64,000 nt of DNA from a virus (IMGVR_UViG_3300028274_000006:1-64000); one strand, 5' to 3'; shown: positions 25,503 to 34,791, numbered from the stretch's first letter. Numbers and translations: made by a program. Notes: a model not told the origin generated them from the letters alone.

Positions 25503-26927
25503 ATGCCAACAGATAAAAGATTATTATTACAACAAGCTAAAGAGAGAAACCCCAACCTTACAAGAGAAGAGGCTTCCTTTATTTTAAAACAAGCAGACTT
25601 TAAATCAGAGCCAACTGGATTTCAGAAGGTAGCTAAGAAAGTTTCTAAGGCTGCACCAACGGCAGGAGCTATTCTAGGAGGAATTGCTGGATCAATACTC
25701 GGAGCACCAAGTGGACCAGGAGCCATCGTAACCGGTGCTGCTGGATCAGCTGTTGGAACTGCTGCTGGATTAGGAGTTGGTGAAACTCTAGAAGATGCTT
25801 TTAAAATTCAAGATGAAACAGCAAGTGAAAGAGCTGTTGAACTTGTAAAAGAACCAGCTATAGCCGGATTATTTGATTTACTTACAGCAGGTACTTTAAG
25901 GATAGCTGGTAAGACACTAGGACCAGTAGGACGCGCTTTAAAGGGAGCTGCTAAAGGAGCTGGTAGGGTGTTTGTTCCTAAAAATGCAAGCACTAAGGCT
26001 TTTAGTTCAATATTCAAAACAAGTAGTCGCGTTGCGTCTGAGCTGAAACCAGATGAGGTGGCTAGTGAAATGGTCAAACATGGATTCACTGGAGATCTAG
26101 ATGATCTTGCAAAGATTGCAGACGACGTAAGTGGAGCTGAAGGACAAATTAGCAGAATAACTAGAAATGCAGTTGGTAAGATAGGGAAGAACATTGATAT
26201 TGGAGATGCATTGACTGCCACGGGTAAAGCTGCTGACGACGCTGTTAATCTAGACGCCAAAACACTGAAAAACGTTCAGGTTGGTATAAACAACATCTTG
26301 AGCAAAAACATTGGTGGCACAAAAAGCGTTACTGGGATTAATCCACTAGACGCTTTAGATTCCCAAAGAACTTTGGAGAGGATAGGATATGGTCTTCTAA
26401 ACAAGGCTTCTAGAAGTGCTGACGGACTCTCTGCTGAAGTGTTAGAGCAACAAGCTAAAATCTATCTAAGCACTGCTGATGAGGTAGCAAATGCCATTGA
26501 TAAGGCAACCAAAGGGGCCATAGTTGATAGTTTTAAAACATCTCAAATAATAGATTCTCTAAACGCTATCTCTCCAAGATTAGCAAATCAATTCAAGGCT
26601 GCTAAAACTATCCCGGAGATCAGATCAATAGCAAAGCCATTTGTGAGAATGTCTAAACTAATTGAAGCTACTAAGGCTTACTCTAGCTCAGCTTTCATAG
26701 AAGGATTAAAAGGAAGAGGAATTGGAGACGTAGCGGTTGGTGCAATTACTAGACCAGAAGCAGCTACATCGTTTGCGGTAGCCGGAAAAGAATTGGCTGA
26801 GAGCATTCCTGGAAGAGCTGCCAAAGGTGCAGTTGAATTAACTGGTAGAGCTGCAGAAGCAGTTTTGTCACCGAGCACAGCTAGGATGTTAGTTCAATTG
26901 GGGTTAATACCAAGTAGAGAAGAATAG
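25503..26927 (+). CDS. Internal protein with glycine-zipper membrane segment
   Basis: 474 residues. After an N-terminal helical motif (AKERNPNLTREEASFILKQA) there is a Gly/Ala zipper (AILGGIAGSILGAPSG, TGAAGSAVGTAAGLGVG; about residues 48-90) able to insert into membranes, then a long helical region. This architecture suits an ejected podovirus protein that forms a DNA channel (inference). Only a short AT-rich gap (26928-27011, with TATAAT at 26982) follows. Confidence 0.65.
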   Translation: MPTDKRLLLQQAKERNPNLTREEASFILKQADFKSEPTGFQKVAKKVSKAAPTAGAILGGIAGSILGAPSGPGAIVTGAAGSAVGTAAGLGVGETLEDAFKIQDETASERAVELVKEPAIAGLFDLLTAGTLRIAGKTLGPVGRALKGAAKGAGRVFVPKNASTKAFSSIFKTSSRVASELKPDEVASEMVKHGFTGDLDDLAKIADDVSGAEGQISRITRNAVGKIGKNIDIGDALTATGKAADDAVNLDAKTLKNVQVGINNILSKNIGGTKSVTGINPLDALDSQRTLERIGYGLLNKASRSADGLSAEVLEQQAKIYLSTADEVANAIDKATKGAIVDSFKTSQIIDSLNAISPRLANQFKAAKTIPEIRSIAKPFVRMSKLIEATKAYSSSAFIEGLKGRGIGDVAVGAITRPEAATSFAVAGKELAESIPGRAAKGAVELTGRAAEAVLSPSTARMLVQLGLIPSREE

Positions 26928-27011
26928 TTATCTACCACCAAACATGGCGCCAGATAAAAATATTAAAAATAAAACTAAAACTATAATACCGATCATAAAG
27001 GACATTATAAC

Positions 27012-27392
27012 ATGGCAACACAAACAGCGACCGAATTAACAATACAAAGACTGAAAAACGAGTCTTCAGACAAGTCAGTTTCACCTGTAATTCCCAGAGA
27101 AGGAATGATGGGGAGAGCGTCTGCTGGTACTTGGCATAATGTGTTAGTAGACACAGATGGTAAGTTACAAACTGCTGCCGTTTCCTCAAGTAAGGGATTA
27201 CAATTTGATACTGATTCTGGAGTATCCACCACCTTCTATTTAGGCACAGCAGCTACAGGAACAGCTACATCAGCGGCAAGTTGGGCTATTCAAAAAATAA
27301 CCACAGCCTCTGGTGTTCAGATGCTATGGGCTGATGGCAATTCAACAGAAGATAATATTTGGGATAACAGAGAGTCTTTATCATATTCATAA
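27012..27392 (+). CDS. Small structural protein, unknown
   Basis: 126 residues, beta-rich, with a Thr/Ala/Ser middle (YLGTAATGTATSAASWA). Lies between internal proteins and the collagen-like fibre; probably appendage-related. No family recognised. Confidence 0.6.
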   Translation: MATQTATELTIQRLKNESSDKSVSPVIPREGMMGRASAGTWHNVLVDTDGKLQTAAVSSSKGLQFDTDSGVSTTFYLGTAATGTATSAASWAIQKITTASGVQMLWADGNSTEDNIWDNRESLSYS

Positions 27393-28409
<1,017 letters not shown>

Positions 28410-28411
28410 AT

Positions 28412-28882
28412 ATGCACATAAAAATTGAACCATCGGGATGTTGTGAACTAAAAGGTTTAGTGCAAATAAGAACCTGTTTTTATCTTGAACCAGGTGAAGT
28501 TGGATATGATGAGTTTGTTTACCAGTCACCTATTATCCCAGAGGGGGGTTACACTGGTGGGGTTGATGATGCTGGAAATCCAACTGATATTGAGGATTAT
28601 AATGAGTGGCTTGCTGGCCTAGATACTGAGCAAAAAGTTAACCCATTTCATAACCACTTTATATATGTTCCACACACATCTAGTGATGAGGAGATCTTAG
28701 ATAAAGCAGAGGCGTTTGCAAGGGAGGCCTATGTTTTACACTCAAACAATCAGTTGATGGACATGAAAAACAAAGATGTTGTTTTCCCAGATGTAATTGA
28801 TAAAGAATCTTGTGATGCTAGAGTTGATGAATTAATAGCAACTAACCCCTCAAGAACAAAGGAGACATCATCATGGCTTTAA
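28412..28882 (+). CDS. Appendage-region protein, unknown
   Basis: 156 residues, mixed alpha/beta, acidic; contains CCELKGLVQIRTCFYLEPGE near the start and a FHNHFIYVPHTSSDEE central segment. Follows the collagen-like gene by 2 bases. Possibly a fibre assembly factor or tip; function unknown. Confidence 0.6.
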   Translation: MHIKIEPSGCCELKGLVQIRTCFYLEPGEVGYDEFVYQSPIIPEGGYTGGVDDAGNPTDIEDYNEWLAGLDTEQKVNPFHNHFIYVPHTSSDEEILDKAEAFAREAYVLHSNNQLMDMKNKDVVFPDVIDKESCDARVDELIATNPSRTKETSSWL

Positions 28883-29367
28883 TTGATGTAGGGCTGGCTG
28901 CGATTGATAGAGCTAGTATTTGGCAAAACCCAACCTATACACTAATAAATAAGGATAACTCTGCCGATGGCACTGGAACGCTAACCTCTGTTGAAATATG
29001 GGCTAATGTAACCACAACTGGGACTGTAGTCGCAACCTTTTTCGGTTCTAGCACAACTTATACTAGTAGGGCTGGCACAACTATTGGTGCGGTAACTGCT
29101 GGGTCAAAACAAACCTTTTCTGGATTGAGCATTCCAGTTGAAACAGGCGACCTAATAGGTATGTATGTAGGGTCTGCGGGCAAGATGGAGATGGGTACTG
29201 CGGGTACAACAGGTATGTATTACAAGTCTGGCAATAATATTACTGAAGCTGAGGTATCTGGCTACACTGACTATAGTTATGGTTTCAGTCTCTATGGCAC
29301 AGGAGCAACTGCCGCAGCCGGTGGTAGAAACCCAGCAACAATATTTGGTAATTATGCAATGGTATAG
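28873..29367 (+). CDS. Beta-sandwich appendage protein
   Basis: 164 residues, rich in Gly, Thr and Ser with alternating strand pattern (TSVEIWANVTTTGTVVATFF; FSGLSIPVETGDLIGMYVG), as in carbohydrate-binding or fibre-tip domains. Overlaps the preceding gene. Probably a receptor-facing protein (inference). Confidence 0.62.
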   Translation: MALIDVGLAAIDRASIWQNPTYTLINKDNSADGTGTLTSVEIWANVTTTGTVVATFFGSSTTYTSRAGTTIGAVTAGSKQTFSGLSIPVETGDLIGMYVGSAGKMEMGTAGTTGMYYKSGNNITEAEVSGYTDYSYGFSLYGTGATAAAGGRNPATIFGNYAMV

Positions 29368-29372
29368 CAATT

Positions 29373-31076
29373 ATGAAAGACATATCGGTAGTTCTTATTG
29401 CCAAAAACGAGGAGAAGACTCTCCCCAGACTCCTAGAGTCATTAAAGGGCATTAACGATATTGTCTTAGTAGATACTGGATCCACAGACAACACGGTCAA
29501 GATTGCTAGAGATGCCGGTTGTAATGTTGAGGAGGTTGGAGACAGATTTAAGATAGGCCCCACTCAAGAACAAATAGATAGTTGGAAGAAAGACTACGGC
29601 ATGGAGCCTAGCTTTAAGTTGGGAGAGAAATACTTTCATTATGCCAACGCCAGAAACTATGCGGCCTCATTAGCTAAGAACGATTGGGTCTTTAGTGCTG
29701 ATTGTGACGAGGCGATAGATTGGGACTTAGATAAGGTTAGAGAAGCCATCCAAGATGAAGACCATTTAACTTACAGGTTTTGCTATACACACAACCCAGA
29801 TGGGAGTTGTGCCTTAGAGTTTCAGCAGTGCAAGATGTACCGCAAGTCTAAACTTAAATGGACTAAGTGGATCCATGAGGTTTTAACTGAAATTGAGCCA
29901 TGCAAACCTCCTAAGTATTGTGACTTTATTTATCACAACCACTGGCAGAACCCAGAGAGTAAGAGAGGACACTACCTACCAGGCTTAGAACTATCCGTGC
30001 TAGATCAACCAAATGATGACAGGAATGTTTATTATTTAGGCCGTGAGTATCTATGGAGCAAGAAGTACCAGGAGGCGATTGTATTCTTAGAGAAGGCTTC
30101 TGAGTTATCACAATGGATGCCAGAGAAAAGCCAAGCTCATGTTTTTATGGGAGAGGCTTATGAACACCTGGGAGATATCAATAAAGCTATAGATTGTTAT
30201 TTAAAGGCCATATCTGTTTACGGGCTAAGACGAGAGCCGTACTGGAGCTTAGGACAAGCCTATGAAAAGCTAAAGAGGCCAAGCGAAGCTAAGGTATGGT
30301 ATCAGGCGGCTTTAGGTGTTGAATATAATCCACAAGGCTATTTAACTGAAATGACATATTATGAGTGGAGAATACCAGATCAACTAGCCACTCTTTCAAG
30401 CGATAAAGAAGAATGCAAGAAGTGGTGGGTAGAATCGTTAAAACACAATCCAGACAAAAGAATTCTAAACAACGTTAAGTATTTCTATGACACACCACTA
30501 ATCTCAATCATTGTACCGGTGGTGCGTAAAGAAGGATTTAAGAGACTGACTGAATCAATCAAAGAGAACACCGTCTATCCTAACTATGAGATTATTTGCA
30601 GAGATGAGGATGGCACAGCCATCAAGAAGTTCAACGATGGTGTTAGGGAGTCTAAGGGCGAGTTTATTGTTTTCTTAGCAGATGACACTGAGGTAATGTT
30701 GGGGTGGCTAACTCAAGCATTTGTACACTTTAAAGAGAATCTTCATGGTAAGGGGATAGTCGTATTAAACGATGAGGGATGGAAGGAAAGCATTGCCCAT
30801 CACTTTCTAATTTCTAGAAACTGTTTAGACGATCTTGAGAACAACGAGATATTTTACAGAGGATACAACCACTGTGGCGTTGATGTAGAACTAGCAGCTC
30901 AAATGAAGAAGCGGGGTCTCTATACTTACTGCAAGGATGCCGGGCTGAAGCACTATCACTATTGTCTATCTACTAGGGGAGTTGAACCCAACAAAAGAGA
31001 TGGGTGGTATAAAAAGGTAGACGCCTGGAGAGAAGACGATAAGAAGCTTCTAGATGAAAGACTGGAAAAGATATGA
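29373..31076 (+). CDS. GT2-TPR-GT2 glycosyltransferase
   Basis: 567 residues. Residues 1-200 are a GT-A domain (VVLIAKNEEKTLPRLLESL, VDTGSTDNT, SADCDEAIDWD). Residues about 215-330 look like tetratricopeptide repeats (AHVFMGEAYEHLGDINKAID, YWSLGQAYEKLKRPSEA). A second GT-A-like domain follows (ISIIVPVVRKEGFKRLTES, VFLADDTEVM). TPRs often bind protein, so a protein acceptor such as the adjacent Thr-rich collagen fibre is attractive (inference). Confidence 0.82.
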   Translation: MKDISVVLIAKNEEKTLPRLLESLKGINDIVLVDTGSTDNTVKIARDAGCNVEEVGDRFKIGPTQEQIDSWKKDYGMEPSFKLGEKYFHYANARNYAASLAKNDWVFSADCDEAIDWDLDKVREAIQDEDHLTYRFCYTHNPDGSCALEFQQCKMYRKSKLKWTKWIHEVLTEIEPCKPPKYCDFIYHNHWQNPESKRGHYLPGLELSVLDQPNDDRNVYYLGREYLWSKKYQEAIVFLEKASELSQWMPEKSQAHVFMGEAYEHLGDINKAIDCYLKAISVYGLRREPYWSLGQAYEKLKRPSEAKVWYQAALGVEYNPQGYLTEMTYYEWRIPDQLATLSSDKEECKKWWVESLKHNPDKRILNNVKYFYDTPLISIIVPVVRKEGFKRLTESIKENTVYPNYEIICRDEDGTAIKKFNDGVRESKGEFIVFLADDTEVMLGWLTQAFVHFKENLHGKGIVVLNDEGWKESIAHHFLISRNCLDDLENNEIFYRGYNHCGVDVELAAQMKKRGLYTYCKDAGLKHYHYCLSTRGVEPNKRDGWYKKVDAWREDDKKLLDERLEKI

Positions 31077-31279
31077 CTAATAGTGACACACTTAAATACC
31101 GAGTAGAGCAGCTAGAAAAGAAATATGACTCTTTAGATAATAAGTTAGATAAGATCATGACCAACCATTTACCTCATATTGAACTAGAGTTAGTTAAATT
31201 TGGAACTAAACAAAAAGTGTATACTGCTCTTAACATAGGAGCTATTATAGTAGGTATATTGGCAACTAAATTCTTATGA
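31073..31279 (+). CDS. XhlA-like coiled-coil/TM lysis protein
   Basis: 68 residues: charged coiled coil (YRVEQLEKKYDSLDNKLDKI) then one C-terminal membrane helix (ALNIGAIIVGILATKF). Typical of haemolysin XhlA-type accessory holins, and it opens the lysis block. Confidence 0.65.
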   Translation: MTNSDTLKYRVEQLEKKYDSLDNKLDKIMTNHLPHIELELVKFGTKQKVYTALNIGAIIVGILATKFL

Positions 31280-31704
31280 GAACACGCAGCCTAACAGATA
31301 TATTATCAAGTGTTATTTTAATAATCATGATTACTTGTCTTGGGATACTAATTTTTCTCTTAGCTTTTCCTTATAAAGTAATTGAGTTTAAATCAGTTAC
31401 TCCATTGAAAGAAAGTTACAAAGCAGGGGAGGTGTTTGATTTAGAAATAAGTTATTGTAAATATTTGCCGTTAAGTGCAAGAATGACCAGGCAATTTATA
31501 GATGGTGTTATTTATACCTTACCGGAGATAATTTCAGGAAACGCCCCAAGTGGTTGTGGAACAAATATAGCTAAAGATATTAATATTCCATTAGAATTAA
31601 CTCCAGGAACTTACTATTACAAACAAACAATGACCTACAAAGTAAATCCCATTAGGGAGGTGGTGGTGGAGTTTCAAACACCAACATTTGAGGTAATAAA
31701 ATGA
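31276..31704 (+). CDS. Membrane-anchored protein with exported domain
   Basis: 142 residues. N-terminal TM helix (SSVILIIMITCLGILIFLLA) followed by a beta-rich domain with two cysteines (SYCKY, SGCGTN). Lies among lysis genes; could be a spanin-like or superinfection-related protein. No family recognised. Confidence 0.6.
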   Translation: MRTRSLTDILSSVILIIMITCLGILIFLLAFPYKVIEFKSVTPLKESYKAGEVFDLEISYCKYLPLSARMTRQFIDGVIYTLPEIISGNAPSGCGTNIAKDINIPLELTPGTYYYKQTMTYKVNPIREVVVEFQTPTFEVIK

Positions 31705-32660
31705 ATTACCCAGTAAAGAAAGTCTATGTAACTCAGAAGTGGGGTGTTAATGCCTCAATATATGCCAGGTTTGGTTTTAAAGGACACAATGGAGTTGATT
31801 TCAGACTATTTAACGAGAACGGAGTTAAGGCATCTACTTGCTTATTGTTTGCTCCTCATGATGGAGTTGTAAAAGAAAGACGTTATGACGCTAACGGTTA
31901 TGGCAATTACCTCAAGATAGAGTCGTCTAAAGAGGGCTCAGTACTAGGACACTTAAAAGAATTTAAAGTAAATATTAACAAACAGGTCAAAGAAGGAGAT
32001 CTGATCGGAATTTGTAACAACACCGGATGGAGTAGTGGACCACATTTACACTGGGGCTACTATAGAAATCCAAGAAACAGATCTAATGGTTATGGAGGTA
32101 CCATTGATCCTACTCCTTATATAAAACCTTCAACTACTATGACAAACAAACTACTAGAACACATGGAAGTTAAATCAGAGGATGAAGGCATCCAGGTATG
32201 GGATAAAGAGACAGCTTTCTTAGAAAGTGAGCGAAAAAAAAATAGGGGACTCTCAGAAGAAGTTGAAAGACTCAAAGCAGACAACTCAGAATACTACGCA
32301 CAAGCCGAGCTTCGGAAAAAGGATCTTCAGAAGTTTCTTGAAGCACTTGCTAAAAAGCTGTTCTTACCTGCTAAAAGCGATCAAACGGACATTCTTGGCT
32401 CTATTGAGAGACTACTAAAAGTAGAAGATCAATTAACTGATGCTAACAAGACCATTTCCAAGAAAGAGGCTGAGTTTGCTAAGAAAGAGGTGGAATGGAA
32501 AACAGAGATTGATGAACTTAAATCAATGTTAGAGAAGGCTAATAATCGGATAGATAAATTAGAGCAGGATATGGAGGCTGGTAATGAAGAAAAAGCCTCT
32601 TTTAACCTATTTCGTGAGCTTGTAAGGCGTATTAGTGAATTAATGAAAGGTAAAAAATGA
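31701..32660 (+). CDS. M23 endopeptidase endolysin with coiled-coil tail
   Basis: 319 residues. The N-terminal M23 peptidase has GHNGVDFR (HxxxD), APHDGVV, GYGNYLKIE and SSGPHLHWGY (HxH), so the zinc ligands are intact. Residues 165-319 are a long charged coiled coil (EEVERLKADNSEYY, KKEAEFAKKEVEWK). Cleaves peptidoglycan cross-links. No signal peptide, so release depends on the adjacent holin. The unusual coiled coil may oligomerise or tether the enzyme. Confidence 0.82.
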   Translation: MNYPVKKVYVTQKWGVNASIYARFGFKGHNGVDFRLFNENGVKASTCLLFAPHDGVVKERRYDANGYGNYLKIESSKEGSVLGHLKEFKVNINKQVKEGDLIGICNNTGWSSGPHLHWGYYRNPRNRSNGYGGTIDPTPYIKPSTTMTNKLLEHMEVKSEDEGIQVWDKETAFLESERKKNRGLSEEVERLKADNSEYYAQAELRKKDLQKFLEALAKKLFLPAKSDQTDILGSIERLLKVEDQLTDANKTISKKEAEFAKKEVEWKTEIDELKSMLEKANNRIDKLEQDMEAGNEEKASFNLFRELVRRISELMKGKK

Positions 32661-32839
32661 AAAGACTAACACCAAAAGCAAAAGAGAAGTTTTTTAAGAA
32701 TCTCTTAAAGTTTACTGCACCAGGATTGGCTGCCGTATTTGGACAACTAGCACTAGGTGCTGATTGGAAAACAGCAGGTATTACTGGGTTGTTGGTAACC
32801 TATGGAGTAGCCAGTGACTTCTTTAGTAAAGTGAAATGA
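32657..32839 (+). CDS. Probable holin
   Basis: 60 residues: basic N-terminus, a hydrophobic stretch (FTAPGLAAVFGQLALGA) and a second weaker one (AGITGLLVTYGVASDFF). Size, composition and overlap with the endolysin gene fit a small class II-type holin. Confidence 0.6.
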   Translation: MKRLTPKAKEKFFKNLLKFTAPGLAAVFGQLALGADWKTAGITGLLVTYGVASDFFSKVK

Positions 32840-33012
32840 AACGAAAAAGCAAAGAATGCCCTAAGTGTAAAGCTAAGTATCAAACTTGGGTTGAATTAGA
32901 TGGGCCGCATGAATGTTTTAACGAGTTTGGATTTACAGACTATGGCATCCCTATCTATGTAGAGACTTGTACTGCTTGTAGGCAGGAAAAAGATCTAGTT
33001 GACAACAGGTAG
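32836..33012 (+). CDS. Zinc-ribbon microprotein
   Basis: 58 residues with CPKCKAKY near the start and ETCTACRQE near the end, a two-knuckle zinc ribbon. Overlaps the holin stop. Function unknown. Confidence 0.6.
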   Translation: MKRKSKECPKCKAKYQTWVELDGPHECFNEFGFTDYGIPIYVETCTACRQEKDLVDNR

Positions 33013-33035
33013 TCTGAGTTGATATTCTAGACATA

Positions 33036-33118
33036 GGTTTAGACACAATCTCGTTTTTTGTTCTGACTGGGGCAGTCTAAACCTTAGTCACAGTCGGAGC
33101 AGAACACGGGATTTTTTT
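33036..33118 (+). promoter_or_regulatory. Pseudoknot-capable attenuator/terminator
   Basis: Four arms alternate: GGTTTAGAC (33036-33044), GTTCTGACTG (33060-33069), GTCTAAACC (33075-33083), and CAGT plus CAGAAC (33091-33105). Arms 1-3 pair perfectly over 9 bp and arms 2-4 over 10 bp with a 5-base bulge, an H-type pseudoknot order. Seven T follow (33112-33118) just before ATG 33119. Could terminate, attenuate, or act as a ligand- or protein-responsive leader. Confidence 0.5.
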
Positions 33119-33463
33119 ATGCCCAAATCACAACAGCAAAAGTTACAAGCAATCATAGAGTATGCGGTGAAGCAGGGATATAAACCGTCTTTTATTCCAG
33201 ACTGGAAAAACTTAGAGGTAATTAAGTTGTCTAACGAGTGGATTTTAGATAACGATGGAATAATTAGAGCTTCTATTAATGGGATTCTCTTTTCTCATAA
33301 ATTTTCTAAGGCTATGTTTCCAGATTGTGATTGTGAGAAAGAACATCCACAGCAAGATATTTATCATCCCCCATTATCAAAATGGAAAATGCACTTGAGT
33401 AATGCCGTGCTTAGCAAAGACCCAATCCAATACTACTATGACTACATTAAGGGGATAGAATGA
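33119..33463 (+). CDS. Phage protein, unknown
   Basis: 114 residues. Begins directly after the T-tract of the pseudoknot element, with only a weak GGGA upstream, so expression may be controlled by it. Contains KPSFIPDWKNLEVIKLSNEW and a CDCEKEH segment. No family recognised. Confidence 0.65.
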   Translation: MPKSQQQKLQAIIEYAVKQGYKPSFIPDWKNLEVIKLSNEWILDNDGIIRASINGILFSHKFSKAMFPDCDCEKEHPQQDIYHPPLSKWKMHLSNAVLSKDPIQYYYDYIKGIE

Positions 33464-33603
33464 CAGATAAAGATAGATGGTACATAAAAATGAAATTGAA
33501 GATAGCAGCACTAAGAGGAATGGCTAGAGGACTAAATAGCTCAGAGGAAAACCTTGATAGACTAGAAGAAAAACTAGAAGAAACTAAACCAGAAACAAGC
33601 TAA
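33460..33603 (+). CDS. Helical microprotein
   Basis: 47 residues, basic first half and acidic coiled-coil second half (SSEENLDRLEEKLEETK). Overlaps the previous stop. Last coding sequence before the structured non-coding region. Confidence 0.5.
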   Translation: MTDKDRWYIKMKLKIAALRGMARGLNSSEENLDRLEEKLEETKPETS

Positions 33604-33636
33604 GTAGACTTGTTGCAGATTAACATTGAGTGTTTT

Positions 33637-33719
33637 GTGCGGGATGCAGCTGGAGAAAGAGTGGTAGGACACTGCGCGAAAGCGAACCAGTAGGAGTGCA
33701 AATCTCAGTGCCGCACCAA
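33637..33719 (+). ncRNA. tRNA-like structure 1
   Basis: GTGCGG (33637-33642) pairs with CCGCAC (33711-33716) and the element ends in an encoded ACCA. Inside are a GCAG...CTGC D-stem with a GGTAG loop, a CGC-GAAA-GCG hairpin where an anticodon arm would be, and a GAG-TGCAAAT-CTC T-arm-like hairpin. No seven-base anticodon loop, so it is not a working tRNA by these rules. Confidence 0.4.
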
Positions 33720-33751
33720 GCACTTAATAGAACTTTAACATCGGATATTTT

Positions 33752-33876
33752 GTGGGTATGAGGAATAGGCTCAAACTCTAGTAGATATATTAGACGTTAA
33801 GGAGGACGCGAACCCAGCGGAGGATATAACGCAGATCGGACTGCGAGGGTAGTACAACGAATTGCCTCATACCTAC
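33752..33876 (+). ncRNA. Structured RNA element 2, 12-bp closing stem
   Basis: GTGGGTATGAGG (33752-33763) pairs with CCTCATACCTAC (33865-33876) over 12 bp with one G-U. Inside is CGCAG-ATCGGA-CTGCG (33830-33845) and other short stems. Not a tRNA. Confidence 0.45.
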
Positions 33877-33908
33877 TAAGTATCTGATTGCTCATTAACA
33901 GAAGATTG

Positions 33909-34090
33909 AGAGTGTGGATGGCGGAATAGGTAGACGCTAGTTTGGAGTTAGATTGTTTGTATCGTGTCTTAATGCTAGAACTTCAGCAGTCCAAACAATC
34001 ATGCAAGGTGACTATACGAGTCGGAAACCTACAGAAGTGATTCGTTCACGGTTAAACAGATAATCTCGGCAAATCCTTGCTCCACACTCT
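33909..34090 (+). ncRNA. tRNA-Leu-derived structured RNA 3
   Basis: AGAGTGTGGA (33909-33918) pairs perfectly with TCCACACTCT (34081-34090). The 5' part TGGCGGAATAGGTAGACG is very close to the D-arm of bacterial tRNA-Leu, followed by CTAG-TTTGGAG-TTAG. Where the variable and T arms should be there are about 130 extra bases, including a perfect 9-bp stem (33951-33959 with 33992-34000). The 3' part lacks a normal T-arm. A hybrid of tRNA parts and an inserted RNA domain. Confidence 0.45.
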
Positions 34091-34442
34091 TAGTCTTTTG
34101 ACTAATTAACATAATACCGACTGGAGTTTAAACTGCTGAGGTCGGTTCACAGAAAAGGAAGCAGGCTTACAAGATTGATGAGTCTAGCAGCATCTAGAAT
34201 GGCGTCTTGCATAAGTAATTGTACGAAAGCGGGTAGATGTACCTTATAAAGATTGGAGGACTACCCCCCCAAGATTGAAAAACTATCTTGGTTGCTTTGA
34301 CCCGATTAGTAATGTGATCGGCTATGCAGAAGTAATCTTTAAACGGAGTACCTTAGATATTCTAGTGGCGTTTGCATTAACCTTTGGGTTAAACCATAAA
34401 CTATAAGGTAACAATTTAAATAGCATGAAGTAAAGCACGATG

Positions 34443-34451
34443 TGCTATAAT
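34443..34451 (+). promoter_or_regulatory. Extended -10 promoter
   Basis: TGCTATAAT with TATAAT at 34446-34451, preceded by AGCAC/GTGCT overlapping it. Same core as the promoters at 12592 and 36875. Would drive the 34540 operon and marks the end of the structured RNA region. Confidence 0.6.
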
Positions 34452-34457
34452 AACAAT

Positions 34458-34509
34458 ATTGCAACATAATACCGAGACGGAAGTTAAAAACCCATCCCTG
34501 GGTTGCAAT
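34458..34509 (+). promoter_or_regulatory. 5' leader hairpin
   Basis: ATTGCAAC and GTTGCAAT close a loop that contains AACCC...GGGTT, all within the leader of the 34540 gene. The stretch AACATAATACCGA at its start also occurs near 34108, inside the structured RNA region. Confidence 0.45.
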
Positions 34510-34539
34510 AAGTAATGTTTAGTAAAGAAAGGTAAAGTC

Positions 34540-34791
34540 ATGTCAAAAGACTTCCAACCAGCGACGTTAGAAAACGTCAACCATGAACAAATAGAGAGTG
34601 TTTTTAATACTCTTGTAGGTCAATCTATGGAGCTTATAGAAGCTATAGGATTGTCCGAAAAACAAGAAAAGGCTTTTAAGGCTCAATTAAAGCGACTAAT
34701 TTATACTTCATTAGATGATGTATTTAATATTGAGTTTGATGTTGATTCAACTAGTTATGCTGGAATTCACGACAATGTCAATAATAGCTAG
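34540..34791 (+). CDS. Small phage protein, unknown
   Basis: 83 residues, helical and acidic (ESVFNTLVGQSMELIEAIG, EKQEKAFKAQLKRLIY). RBS GAAAGG. First gene of an operon of small genes after the non-coding region. No family recognised. Confidence 0.65.
   Translation: MSKDFQPATLENVNHEQIESVFNTLVGQSMELIEAIGLSEKQEKAFKAQLKRLIYTSLDDVFNIEFDVDSTSYAGIHDNVNNS

Larger units (their letters stand above)
33604..34460 (+). ncRNA. Large structured non-coding RNA region (candidate)
   Basis: About 860 bases without a credible ORF but full of strong inverted repeats. Besides the three long closing stems listed separately there are ACCGAC/GTCGGT (34116-34146), nested CTTA-CAAGA/TCTTG-TAAG (34166-34215) around TCTAG/CTAGA, GGGTAG/CTACCC (34231-34266), CCAAGAT/ATCTTGG (34269-34291), CCGAT/ATCGG (34302-34321) and TTAACC/GGTTAA (34377-34392). 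Size, phage context and tRNA-like parts recall the large ornate phage RNAs GOLLD and ROOL, but I cannot establish homology. Confidence 0.5.

Noticed and set aside
33940-34020. Group I intron in a tRNA-Leu anticodon
   Set aside because: The insertion is after a tRNA-Leu-like D-arm, but I could not find the conserved P, Q, R, S core, and the 3' part lacks a normal T-arm.
34166-34215. Hammerhead ribozyme
   Set aside because: TTGATGAG followed by a TCTAG/CTAGA stem looks like the start of a hammerhead core, but the required GAAA after stem II is absent.
33604-34460. Cluster of ordinary tRNA genes
   Set aside because: Acceptor-like stems and tRNA-like fragments are present, but no element gave a full cloverleaf with a seven-base anticodon loop and a proper T-arm. 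Reported as structured RNA instead.
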